A DNA stretch of 64,000 nucleotides from Leptospiraceae bacterium. Lineage in GTDB: Bacteria; Spirochaetota; Leptospiria; Leptospirales; Leptospiraceae. The DNA is taken from the NCBI GenBank assembly GCA_024233835.1, contig JACKPC010000001.1, forward strand, positions 1,426,001-1,490,000, in the 5' to 3' direction. Position numbers and translations under genes: made by a program. Of this stretch, positions 45,624 through 53,995 are shown piece after piece; positions within the stretch are counted from its first letter, which is position 1, and each line of letters opens with the position of its first letter. A model generated the notes under the pieces. It did no database searches. It saw nothing but the letters and a program-made list of their open reading frames with translations, and was not told the DNA's origin.

Positions 45624-47459
45624 ATGAAATTTTTTCTTAGACTAACAGGCTTACTTTTTTTGACTTTTTTTATGGTGTCTGGCCTTTTAGGGGAAGAGCC
45701 TAAGGATACCGGGACTAAGCCACCTGCTAAAGAAACCGAAAAGCCCAATGAAAAGGAAGATACAGTTCCCAGTGATTATTCCATTGAATACTTTGCAGTG
45801 AGGGATCTTTCAAAAAACTACTACTGGGTTTCCGTTCTCGGTAAAAATCCGAAGAAGATGATCGCAGAATTAAACGGTGAAGGGGATCATGGAAAAGAGG
45901 GACATGATGCTAAAAAAGCCATGATTCCCTTCCGTATTCAAATTGGTTCAGTAAAAACAGATGTAATCAGGGGAACCGCTGAATCAGATCCGGACAATCC
46001 GGAACTGGTAAATTTTCAGGTTATCGCTTACCATAATATTAAAGAAACCGGAAGAGTAACGGTACAGCTATATAAACTGGATAAGGATTATGAGTCAGTA
46101 GTAGCCGAAACTTTCTATGAAGTAGAAACGGGCGATGATGGTCCTGACAAGCAACCTCTCATTGATAAACTGGATCCTAAGGGAGGAGCAGAAGGTGCTA
46201 CCGTTACAGTTGTGGGGAAAAATTTTGGTGAGGATATTGATGATATAAGTATTGAGTTTGTTGAGAACGAGCCTTATGTCAACGATGATGGTCTGACTTT
46301 TGAACGCTTTATTACTGATCTGAAACCTTTCTATCTTTCGAAACCGGAAAAGGGAGTGCAGACTCTGAAGTTTTCTATCCCGGTAGGAAGAAATCTTTTA
46401 CAGGATCAACCTGATACAAGAGGTAATAAGAAAGTCATTATATTTCGTAACCAGGTAAAAATCAGGGTAATTGTAAAAGGAAGACCTTCTGATTATAATA
46501 CACTCAGTATTTTACCACCTACCTGGAAGATACGCACCGGTTTTTTAAGTATCGTAGTAATGCTTATTATTCTGGGAATTATTGCCTTTATTATGAAACG
46601 CTGGAATTACTATGAAATGATTTTACTGGAAAGCACTACGAATACCTATAGTCTTTCCCGGTTTCAGGCTGCCTCCTGGACCATTGTTTTGATGGGTGCT
46701 TATTTTTATCTTGCTATCAGTCACGGACTTTTGCTTCGAAACGGGCAGATACCGGACTTTAATTCTTCCCTTCTTATCTTACTTTCTATCAGTTACGGTG
46801 GGCTTTTAACCTCTCATACCCTCGGTAATAAAAAGACCAAGAATGAGAGAAGTGATACACCTCCGGCATTGAGTAACCTTATTATGGAAGGGGGTGTTAT
46901 CAGTCTTCCGAGGCTACAGATGTTTGGTTTTACTATAGTCTCAATTATCATTTACCTATATACTTTATATACTTCAAATCTATTACTCGGACTTCCTGAT
47001 ATGCCACCTACACTTTTAAGTCTTTTAGGCGTGAGTCAGGGTGGATACCTGGGTGGTAAGGTGATGAGTGATTCGGTGAGAATTAATATCGTAACTCCTC
47101 CAAAAGTTGACTTGAGTGAAACGGATATAGCTGTAAATTTAGTGGGAAGTGGTTTTGTGGATGGAACTCAGGTAATGTTTGAGGGTCTTTCTCCGGTGCC
47201 TGCTAAATTTGAAAATCCAAATAACATAAGTTTCGTTGTTCCCAAATTTAAGAGAGCCGGGAAAAAGACTCTGGTCTTAATACCTCCTACAGGTTCCACA
47301 GTAACCGTGCAGGAGGCCCTGGAAGTGTTTGAAGGTCTGGAAGGAAGTGCTGAAGATTCCAACGATGAAGTTGGAACCTATAGCACAGAGCCTATAGACG
47401 ATTCCTCACTCGAAGACGAAACTGCGGGCCATAACTTCGATACCGAAGAAAAAGCCTGA
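45624..47459 (+). CDS. IPT/TIG-domain membrane protein with duplicated membrane unit
   Basis: 611 residues: signal peptide (FLTFFMVSGLLGEE), charged linker, a beta-rich region, an IPT/TIG-like domain from about 172 (IDKLDPKGGAEGATVTVVGK), a transmembrane helix (about 305-327), then two related membrane units starting SLSRFQ (343-348) and SLPRLQ (427-432), each with two helices and ending LLSISYGGLLTSHTLG or LLSLLGVSQGGYLGGKVM. A second IPT-like domain (about 488-570) and an acidic tail follow. Ten bases after lnt, so co-transcribed. Function unknown; the IPT domains suggest binding in the periplasm or cytoplasm depending on topology. Confidence 0.72.
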   Translation: MKFFLRLTGLLFLTFFMVSGLLGEEPKDTGTKPPAKETEKPNEKEDTVPSDYSIEYFAVRDLSKNYYWVSVLGKNPKKMIAELNGEGDHGKEGHDAKKAMIPFRIQIGSVKTDVIRGTAESDPDNPELVNFQVIAYHNIKETGRVTVQLYKLDKDYESVVAETFYEVETGDDGPDKQPLIDKLDPKGGAEGATVTVVGKNFGEDIDDISIEFVENEPYVNDDGLTFERFITDLKPFYLSKPEKGVQTLKFSIPVGRNLLQDQPDTRGNKKVIIFRNQVKIRVIVKGRPSDYNTLSILPPTWKIRTGFLSIVVMLIILGIIAFIMKRWNYYEMILLESTTNTYSLSRFQAASWTIVLMGAYFYLAISHGLLLRNGQIPDFNSSLLILLSISYGGLLTSHTLGNKKTKNERSDTPPALSNLIMEGGVISLPRLQMFGFTIVSIIIYLYTLYTSNLLLGLPDMPPTLLSLLGVSQGGYLGGKVMSDSVRINIVTPPKVDLSETDIAVNLVGSGFVDGTQVMFEGLSPVPAKFENPNNISFVVPKFKRAGKKTLVLIPPTGSTVTVQEALEVFEGLEGSAEDSNDEVGTYSTEPIDDSSLEDETAGHNFDTEEKA

Positions 47460-47460
47460 T

Positions 47461-49005
47461 TTATTTCTGTTCAGACTCTTTAGCTGCTGCTAAGGAGTCT
47501 TTGTTTTTTTTATCTTCTCTCTTTTCTCTTGGCCCCTGTCTCTGGGACCTGTTATGCGATTCTCTTTTTTCACCACCTGTTTTTTCGGATTCCGCAGAAT
47601 TTCTTGGCTTATTTCCACTTTTCACAACCCTTTTTTTTACAGATTTTTTATGACCTGAGTTATGGGTTTTTGATTTATGGGTTTTTTGCTGATTGCTTCT
47701 GGGGGGTTTCTTACGGGAACTCTGTTCTTCCGAAGAAGAGGTTACAGCAGAGGAGATTTCCCAGTAAAGAGCTTTTTGAAGTGCATCTTCATCCGTTTCT
47801 GCCATAGCATTGATCTTGAAGAGCATGAAAGCTTCATAGAAAAAGTCTTTATTTCTAAATACTTCTGAATGTGCCTTGTTGCGGTCTTCTGATTTAAAAA
47901 ATCTTTGCTGACTGGCGAAAACTTTTACAATTTTTTCCCTTTCCCTTCTGGGGTGTTCAAGCTTTAAAAAAATGGGTTCAAGGGTTGTTTTAATCGTTTG
48001 AATCATATTTTTTGAGCTATCACCTTTTAGAGCTTCATTTACGATGTCTGAGAATAGGATAGAGTAGAAGATAGTTGAATTTATTTCCTCACGTTCACTG
48101 AGCAGGCGGTCTGCAATAGCAAGTCTTTTACCAACAGAAGTCTCCAGGAAATCTTCTCTCCAATTGGTTTGCCTTTTTACGTGTTCTAACGCTTCGGAAA
48201 ACAGAACATCTAAAAGAAAGTTTTCTGCGAGTCCTTTAAAGATCTCGGAGGCTTTCCATGTTCTGAATATCTTGTTATATTCTTCGAGCATTCTTGAAGT
48301 TGAGGCTTTGAGGATCTCAAAGCGATTCTTTTTCAAAGCTTTCTGGGTGGCTTTGTCAATCTCAAGTCCGTGAATTTTAGCAAATTTGACTGCTCGAAGC
48401 ATTCTTACCGGGTCTTCTTTGAAAGAAATGTCCGGATCCCCAATTACTTTTAGAATTTTTGCCTGTATATCATCGTATCCTCCCACAAAATCTATAATGG
48501 ATTCATTTCTGAGGTCGAAATAAAGGGAATTAATTGTAAAATCCCTTCTGGCTGCATCTTCTTTAGGGTTTCCGTAGTTGTTGTCCTTCCGTAAAAGGTA
48601 ATCTTTGTTGCCTTCCGGTTTCTCTAAACGGTGATCCGGTAGAGAACGGAAAGTCGAAACCTCGATAATCTTGTTCTTGAATATAACATGAACAATTTTA
48701 AACCTTCGGCCAACGATCCTGCAATTGTTAAAGATATTTTTTAATTGATTAGGAGTCGCACTGGTCACAATATCGAAATCCTTGGGCTTGCGACCGAGAA
48801 GTATATCCCGAACGCAACCACCTACTAAGAATGACTTATGACCGAACTTCGAAAGCCGATAGATTATCTTTTGAACGTCTTCGTCGATATGGTTTTTTCG
48901 AATTATGTGAGAATCTCTATAGTATCTCTTTCCCTCCGGAAAGAGTAGAATATTATCTACTGTCGGAGTTTTTTTCTTAAAAAGATCTGAGATTATCTTA
49001 AACAT
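47461..49005 (-). CDS. pcnB: Poly(A) polymerase / tRNA nucleotidyltransferase family protein
   Basis: This class II nucleotidyltransferase adds A-tails (PcnB) or CCA. The head domain has GHKSFLVGGCVRDILLGRKP and the metal motif KDFDIVTSA, then RRFKIVHVIF and RRDFTINSLYFD. The RNA-binding helices include EDPVRMLRAVKFAKIHG. The last 95 residues are a basic, low-complexity Lys/Arg/Ser/Glu tail that probably binds RNA. PcnB is favoured over CCA enzyme by length (514) and the basic extension, but a spirochaete CCA role is not excluded. Convergent with the IPT gene, one base between stops. Confidence 0.87.
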   Translation of the reverse strand: MFKIISDLFKKKTPTVDNILLFPEGKRYYRDSHIIRKNHIDEDVQKIIYRLSKFGHKSFLVGGCVRDILLGRKPKDFDIVTSATPNQLKNIFNNCRIVGRRFKIVHVIFKNKIIEVSTFRSLPDHRLEKPEGNKDYLLRKDNNYGNPKEDAARRDFTINSLYFDLRNESIIDFVGGYDDIQAKILKVIGDPDISFKEDPVRMLRAVKFAKIHGLEIDKATQKALKKNRFEILKASTSRMLEEYNKIFRTWKASEIFKGLAENFLLDVLFSEALEHVKRQTNWREDFLETSVGKRLAIADRLLSEREEINSTIFYSILFSDIVNEALKGDSSKNMIQTIKTTLEPIFLKLEHPRREREKIVKVFASQQRFFKSEDRNKAHSEVFRNKDFFYEAFMLFKINAMAETDEDALQKALYWEISSAVTSSSEEQSSRKKPPRSNQQKTHKSKTHNSGHKKSVKKRVVKSGNKPRNSAESEKTGGEKRESHNRSQRQGPREKREDKKNKDSLAAAKESEQK

Positions 49006-49093
49006 AGGTATTGCTATGGTGTTTATTTTCTGGAAAAGATCAACAACAAATTGACATATATCATATCTCTTTTTTAATAATCAAAGGTGCGGT

Positions 49094-50107
49094 ATGAGCA
49101 GTCTTCAATATAAGTTAAAGCCCCAGGAAAAGCTGATTTTATTCCTGGAACGCAGTAAAAAGGCCATTTCGCGCGTTCAGGAGCTGGGAAAAACGAGGCT
49201 CTCTTTATTACTCATCCCTCACAGTCAGGAAAAAATTTATAAAATTGAGCTCTCCATTAATTTACTTTTTTTTCTGGGTTTAACAGCAGCCTTTATTCTT
49301 TTAGCCAGTTTTTATTATTCTTTGAAATATATCTCTTTTCCGGAGAATCATAGGGAGCTTTATGAGAGCAGCAGTCGCAATCGTCTCTATTTTATTCATC
49401 AGGATATGATGATAGATGAGATGGACGACACGGTAGATATACTCATAAAAAAGACCCGTAGGCTTCATCGTACCATCTGGAAACAGAGTTCCGCTCTGGA
49501 TTATTTTAGCCTGAATTGGAGGGATTGGATTCCTAATTCGATTTTTTCGGAGAAACAGGAAGAACTTTCTTCCAATATGCAAATTTACAGAAGTACGGTA
49601 AAAAAAGTAAGGAAGCTTTCCCAGAGATTGAAACAGTTAAAACCTGGTTTTGAGAATGCCATAGAGTTTTTAGAAACACGGGAAGGAATTTACCAGTCTA
49701 TGCCTCAGGGTAGGCCTCTTGCTCCCGGTGTGGGATTTATTACTTCTCTTTTTGGCAAGAGAAATGACCCCTTTGGACTGGGAGAAGGAGAGTTTCATAG
49801 CGGAATAGACTTTGCTTCATCCTACAGAACTCCAATTTATGCCACCGGTCCCGGTATTATTGCTGAACTCAGGGAGACTCCCGGAGGTCTGGGCCGAAGT
49901 GTTAGGATTAATCATGGAAACGGAATTTATACTCTGTATGGCCATTGTTACGAATTTAAAGTAAGGGAAGGTCAGAAAGTAAAAAGGGGACAACTCATAG
50001 CTCTAATGGGTGCAACCGGAAAAGCTACCGGTTCCCATGTGCATTATGAAGTGCATATTGGCTCTGAACCTTCTATGGATCCCAGAGAGTTTATCAATTT
50101 AGAGTAA
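49094..50107 (+). CDS. Membrane-anchored M23 metallopeptidase
   Basis: This peptidoglycan endopeptidase (LytM fold) or a divisome activator has a transmembrane helix (about 55-78), a coiled-coil stem (about 90-205), and a C-terminal M23 domain. Zinc ligands are His235 and Asp239 (HSGIDF) and His317 in HVHYE, with His315 as catalytic partner; LYGHCYEF gives the remaining histidine. All catalytic residues appear present, so it should be an active enzyme. AAAGGTG precedes the ATG. The upstream 88-bp gap is shared with divergent pcnB. Confidence 0.92.
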   Translation: MSSLQYKLKPQEKLILFLERSKKAISRVQELGKTRLSLLLIPHSQEKIYKIELSINLLFFLGLTAAFILLASFYYSLKYISFPENHRELYESSSRNRLYFIHQDMMIDEMDDTVDILIKKTRRLHRTIWKQSSALDYFSLNWRDWIPNSIFSEKQEELSSNMQIYRSTVKKVRKLSQRLKQLKPGFENAIEFLETREGIYQSMPQGRPLAPGVGFITSLFGKRNDPFGLGEGEFHSGIDFASSYRTPIYATGPGIIAELRETPGGLGRSVRINHGNGIYTLYGHCYEFKVREGQKVKRGQLIALMGATGKATGSHVHYEVHIGSEPSMDPREFINLE

Positions 50108-50139
50108 AAACTCTAGTAAGTCCTCATTTTTTTCGGGGA

Positions 50140-50173
50140 GCAGGCGACCCTCCGGAGGGTCGCTTGCTTTTAA
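50140..50173 (+). terminator. Strong hairpin terminator after the M23 gene
   Basis: A nearly perfect 14-bp palindrome (arms 50140-50153 and 50154-50167, one G-T wobble) built around GCGACCCTCC and its complement is followed by TTTT. It lies between convergent genes, but only the plus direction ends in T. Confidence 0.8.
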
Positions 50174-50189
50174 AGAGAAACTTCCTAAT

Positions 50190-51137
50190 TTAAGTATCGA
50201 TAGCAAAGACTCTGGCTGTATTATAATGGATTTTTACGGTATCCTGGAAATTCACAGCATAGCCTCCGGCTGTCACGATGACAACGGGACACTTCATTTC
50301 TTCTGCAAAAGCTTTTACTATCCTATCTCTTTCTTGCAGGCCTTTAAAACTTAAACGCAGACTTCCCAGTTTATCTCCTTCAAAGGGATCAGCACCTGCA
50401 AGGTAAAAAATCAGGTCGGGTTGAAAATTTTTTAGCTTATGCAGAGCTCTTTTTAATTCGGAAAGATATTCGGTATCTTCGCAGCCATCATACAGAGGAA
50501 TATCCAGATCGGACTTCTCTTTTACGGGATATAGGTTTTCCTGGTGCATAGAAAATGTAAATACGGTATCATCCTGCTGGAAGATGAAAGAATTTCCATT
50601 TCCCTGATGCAAATCCAGATCCAGTATGAGAACCTTCTTACCCGGATTTTCTTTTTGATATACTCTCGTAGCCACCGCCACGTCGTTTAAATAGCAGAAG
50701 CCTTCTGCATGGTCAGGGTAGGAATGATGAAAGCCTCCTCCTGTGTTAAATACAAATTTGTATTCCTTTGTCTTTTGCATGGCGAGTATGGTCCCTCCCA
50801 CTCCGTATTTAAAGTTTTCAATAAGCGTATGGGTCAGGGGAAGTTCGGAGCGTTTGGTTCTGTAGCTGTACTTGAGTTCTTCGAGGTCATCTAATAACTC
50901 TTCTGTGTGTACCAGGAGTAAGTTTTCTTTTGTTGCGGGCTCCGGATCAAAAAATGGCACATCGCATAATTCTTCATCCATTGCGAGAAAATCATGAAGG
51001 CTTGCAAACTTATGAGCCGGGAACACATGAGCTTCTAAGGCGAGGTTGTACTGGGGCGAATAGATAAACGCGATTCTATCGGAAGCCTTTAAACCCTCGT
51101 TTTTTTTTTCAAAGAGATTAAATATTGAGAAGACCAT
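50190..51137 (-). CDS. Histone deacetylase-fold (AcuC/HDAC family) deacetylase
   Basis: This zinc deacetylase of the arginase fold acts in bacteria on acetylated proteins (AcuC) or polyamines. It has GGGFHHSYPDHAEGFCYLND (two catalytic His), LDLDLHQGNGNSF (zinc Asp and His), and FYLAGADPFEGDKLG (zinc Asp), plus the late TAGGYAV tyrosine. ATG 51137 has a good AAGGG Shine-Dalgarno at five bases; an upstream ATG at 51215 would add 26 basic residues. About 315 residues. The substrate cannot be told. Confidence 0.9.
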   Translation of the reverse strand: MVFSIFNLFEKKNEGLKASDRIAFIYSPQYNLALEAHVFPAHKFASLHDFLAMDEELCDVPFFDPEPATKENLLLVHTEELLDDLEELKYSYRTKRSELPLTHTLIENFKYGVGGTILAMQKTKEYKFVFNTGGGFHHSYPDHAEGFCYLNDVAVATRVYQKENPGKKVLILDLDLHQGNGNSFIFQQDDTVFTFSMHQENLYPVKEKSDLDIPLYDGCEDTEYLSELKRALHKLKNFQPDLIFYLAGADPFEGDKLGSLRLSFKGLQERDRIVKAFAEEMKCPVVIVTAGGYAVNFQDTVKIHYNTARVFAIDT

Positions 51138-51373
51138 GATAACCCTTCTTCCATTAAACGGTCTTTTTACTCTTTGTAAAGCCTTATTCTGGAATTTGTG
51201 TTTCTTTGGGTGCATCGCTATTTTTTAGATAGTATTTTTGATTGCAAAAAGAGACTTTCGGAAATCTAATTTCGCCCTTCCCGTTCAGCCGAACAATAAA
51301 CCATCCGGCTGGGATAAGGCTTGTAATTCGTTGAAACTAAACACTAATACCTAAACACTAAAGAGGGAGGGCA

Positions 51374-51683
51374 GTCAACCAGAGCCTGATTTCTCCAAAC
51401 CAAAGCCTGATTGGTTCTGATGCAAAGCGTGATTTCTCTAAACCAGAGCGTGGTTTGTCCTAAAGTAAAGCGTGCTTTGTCCCAAAGTAAAGCGTGCTTT
51501 GTCCCAAAGTAAAGCGTGCTTTGTCCCAAAGTAAAGCGTGCTTTGTCCCAAAGTAAAGCGTGGTTTACTCCAAAGTAAAGCGTGGTTTACTCCAAAGTAA
51601 AGCGTGCTTTGTCCCAAAGTAAAGCGTGGTTTACTCCAAAGTAAAGCGTGGTTTACTCCAAAGTAAAGCCTCATTGGTTGGTT
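51374..51683. repeat. 22-bp tandem repeat array (about 14 copies) with hairpin-forming units
   Basis: Ten exact-period copies (22 bp) run from 51462, preceded by four degenerate copies of 21-22 bp. The common core is AAAGCGTG. Two main unit types differ only in the second half (CTTTGTCCC or GTTTACTCC). Arms stay complementary though their sequence changes: AACCAA/TTGGTT (51398-51416), AAACCA/TGGTTT (51440-51456), CAAAG/CTTTG, AGTAAA/TTTACT. There are no spacers, so it is not a CRISPR. The rest of the 51216-51373 gap holds only a 10-bp direct repeat CTAAACACTA (51337 and 51351). Confidence 0.9.
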
Positions 51684-51990
51684 TGATGAACATTACTTTC
51701 ATCATGACGGTACTATAATTTGATTTATTTATAGGATCTAATGAAAATCCTTTTTGGGATAAATACTTAACCACATCGTAATTCTCTTCATCAAAGGCAA
51801 TGGAAACTGCATTACCATCTTTGTCCTGATGATTGATATCTAATCCGCTTGCAATCATCATATCTAATATTTCAAATTTTTCTTCTATCTCTATCCGACT
51901 CCTTCGATCCCAATTTTCGATTGTCTCGACGAGTCCTCCATCGTGCCGATACTTTCTACAATGAAAATCTAAACTCGATACAGTTGCATT
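51631..51990 (-). pseudogene. Truncated ankyrin-repeat gene running into the tandem array
   Basis: An open frame without an ATG runs from 51990 down to the repeat array: it reads ENWDRRSRIEIEEKFEILDM, then a typical ankyrin unit with GLDINHQDKDGNAVSIAFDE and YDVVKYLSQKG. A true ankyrin protein would continue with more repeats. Here, after STVMMKVMFIKPTNEALLW, it merges into the 22-bp array in a third frame and stops. Both ends are lost. The array appears to have replaced or grown into the gene's 3' part. Confidence 0.6.
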
Positions 51991-52157
51991 CTATTTTTGA
52001 ATAAGAATTGTATATCTACAGCTATTATGAGGCTCGAGAGTAAATTAGCAATATTTTTTCCTTTTTGGATATTTCTATATCTGCTTACACTATATACAGG
52101 ATTTTGAACTAAAATATTTCTGATAGCCTGTTTGAAGCCTTTTTATGAACTGGTTTT

Positions 52158-52772
52158 ATGTTAGAAGAAAACCGTTTTGATAAATTAGCAGAAAGCTGGG
52201 ACGAAAGCCCGATGAGGCGGCTTCTCTCTTCTTCTGCTGCAAAGGCGATCAGGGAAATTGTACCCTTACATCCTGAAATGAAAGCCCTGGACTATGGTTG
52301 TGGTACAGGTCTCGTTCTTTTACACCTGCACGGAGATTTGAAAGAGGTCGTGGGTATGGATCTCTCGAAAGGGATGATTGAAGTTCTGCAAAAAAAAGTG
52401 AAAGAAGCCGGGATTTTGAATGTCAGGGCTGAAACTCATAATATGGATACGGATCCTCTACCGCTTAATACATTTGACCTGATGTTTTCGAGTATGGCTT
52501 TGCATCATATTCATAAGCCTGAAGTTTATTTCCAAAAAGCTTTTCTTAGCCTGAAGTCCGGTGGCTATCTATGCACAGGAGATTTGGAGGAGGAAGATGG
52601 TAGCTTTCACCCGGAAGATGCAGATTATCACCATCAGGGTTTTTCCCTGGATTATATTCGGAATATCATGGAAGATGTGGGTTTTAAGGATATTCAGATT
52701 CAAATTTCTTGTAAAGTCGAGAAAAATGATAAGATCTATCCTGTATTTATGGCGGTGGGAAAGAAGCCCTGA
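52158..52772 (+). CDS. Class I SAM-dependent methyltransferase
   Basis: A small-molecule type methyltransferase of the Methyltransf_11/25 group, 204 residues. Motif I is KALDYGCGTGLVLLHL; motif II-like GMDLSKGMIEVLQKKV; then FDLMFSSMALHHIHKPE and a post-motif LSLKSGGYLCTGDLEEEDGS. The substrate is not evident. It stands alone on its strand and is convergent with the flavoprotein gene two bases away. Confidence 0.88.
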   Translation: MLEENRFDKLAESWDESPMRRLLSSSAAKAIREIVPLHPEMKALDYGCGTGLVLLHLHGDLKEVVGMDLSKGMIEVLQKKVKEAGILNVRAETHNMDTDPLPLNTFDLMFSSMALHHIHKPEVYFQKAFLSLKSGGYLCTGDLEEEDGSFHPEDADYHHQGFSLDYIRNIMEDVGFKDIQIQISCKVEKNDKIYPVFMAVGKKP

Positions 52773-52773
52773 G

Positions 52774-53985
52774 TCAGGGCTTCCCTATATTAAGAGCAGC
52801 GATGTAGGCACCGGTCCAGGCATTCTGAAAATTAAAGCCACCGGTTATCCCATCAATATTTAAAACTTCCCCGGCAAAGTAAATTCCGGGGATGAGTTTA
52901 CTTTGCATGGTTTTAAAGTCTACTTCTTTTAAGTGGACTCCTCCGCAGGTAACAAACTCATCTTTGAAAGTACTTTTTCCGCATATTTTGTATTCTGTTT
53001 TATAGAGTAGTTCTTGGAGAGTCTGGAACTGCTTTTTGGAAAGATGGGGCCAGGTTGTATCTTTTTCTATACCTGCTTTATCGCAGAGCATTTCCCAGGC
53101 CCTCGTTGGGATTTCAGGAGGATTTGTATTTTTCACTTTTTTGTTTCCTTCCCTGATTTTGATTAGAGTAAGTACATTTCGGATTTCTTCGAGATTTTTA
53201 TCTCCTAACCAGTGGATAAACAATTTGGTATTATATTGTTTATCATGAAAGTAGGGAGCTGCAAAAGAAGAGAGTTTGAGAACCGCCGGACCGCTCAGGC
53301 CCTCATGTGTGAAAAGAAGGCTTCCGCTTTGCCTGTATTTCTTTTCTTCCAGGCTCAGGCTTAGTTTGTCAATACTCAGACCCTGAAGAGATTGCAGGGA
53401 TTCGTCGTGGATATGGAAAGAAAAAAGGGAGGGGATCGGTTCAATAATGCTGTGGCCGAGAGCTGTTAGCCATTTCCAGGAAGTTCTGTCTGAACCTGTT
53501 GCGAATAATACCCGGTCATATTTTTTTTGAAAGCCTTCTTCTGATTGCAGGAGAAATGAGTCTCCTTCCCTGAAAATTCCCTGTAACTTCATCTCTGTCA
53601 GGAGATTTATCTGTTTCTTTTTTATCTCCTCTAAGAAGCAATTAACAATTGTTTCAGAAGAGTTACTTACAGGAAACATGCGTCCATCTTCTTCCGTGTG
53701 AAGTTTTACTCCTCTTTTTGCAAACCATTGGATTGTATTTTCGGGTTGAAAGATATGAAAGGCTGAGCGAAGCTCTTTTTGACCTCTCGGGTAGTTTTTA
53801 ATTAAGTCCTCTACTTGGAAACAGGAATGCGTTACATTGCATCTGCCTCCTCCGGATATGCGGACTTTACGTAAAACTTTATCTGATTTTTCTAATATAT
53901 CAACTTCATGTTTCGGAAAGAATTCTTTTATGTTTATAGCAGAAAAAAAGCCGGCAGCACCGGCTCCTAAGATGGCAATTTTCAT
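52774..53985 (-). CDS. FAD-dependent oxidoreductase of the HI0933 / aminoacetone oxidase family
   Basis: A flavoprotein of 403 residues. It has the dinucleotide fold AILGAGAAGFFSAINI, the family hallmark VRISGGGRCNVTHS (about 43-56), a second FAD block LFATGSDRTSWKWL and a C-terminal FAGEVLNIDGITGGFNFQNA with WTGAYIAALN. Function in this family is poorly defined. It starts 10 bases after the stop of the alpha/beta hydrolase gene upstream, so they share a transcript. Confidence 0.92.
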   Translation of the reverse strand: MKIAILGAGAAGFFSAINIKEFFPKHEVDILEKSDKVLRKVRISGGGRCNVTHSCFQVEDLIKNYPRGQKELRSAFHIFQPENTIQWFAKRGVKLHTEEDGRMFPVSNSSETIVNCFLEEIKKKQINLLTEMKLQGIFREGDSFLLQSEEGFQKKYDRVLFATGSDRTSWKWLTALGHSIIEPIPSLFSFHIHDESLQSLQGLSIDKLSLSLEEKKYRQSGSLLFTHEGLSGPAVLKLSSFAAPYFHDKQYNTKLFIHWLGDKNLEEIRNVLTLIKIREGNKKVKNTNPPEIPTRAWEMLCDKAGIEKDTTWPHLSKKQFQTLQELLYKTEYKICGKSTFKDEFVTCGGVHLKEVDFKTMQSKLIPGIYFAGEVLNIDGITGGFNFQNAWTGAYIAALNIGKP

Positions 53986-53995
53986 AGTCTAAATC

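Noticed and set aside
49051..49080. TTGACA with TTAATA as a promoter of the M23 peptidase gene
   Set aside because: Transcription would start at about 49086, inside or after the Shine-Dalgarno, so it cannot serve this gene as placed.
51286..51311. CAGCCG/CGGCTG inverted repeat as an integron attC-like site
   Set aside because: Arms are only six bases, the characteristic R and L boxes are not seen and no integrase is present.
51344..51674. Two minus-strand open frames (61 and 78 codons) inside the 22-bp array
   Set aside because: They are only the array read in frame; a 22-bp unit cycles all three frames, and there is no Shine-Dalgarno or family signature.
51374..51683. CRISPR array
   Set aside because: Repeats are contiguous with no unique spacers, unit length is 22 bp and no cas genes are near.
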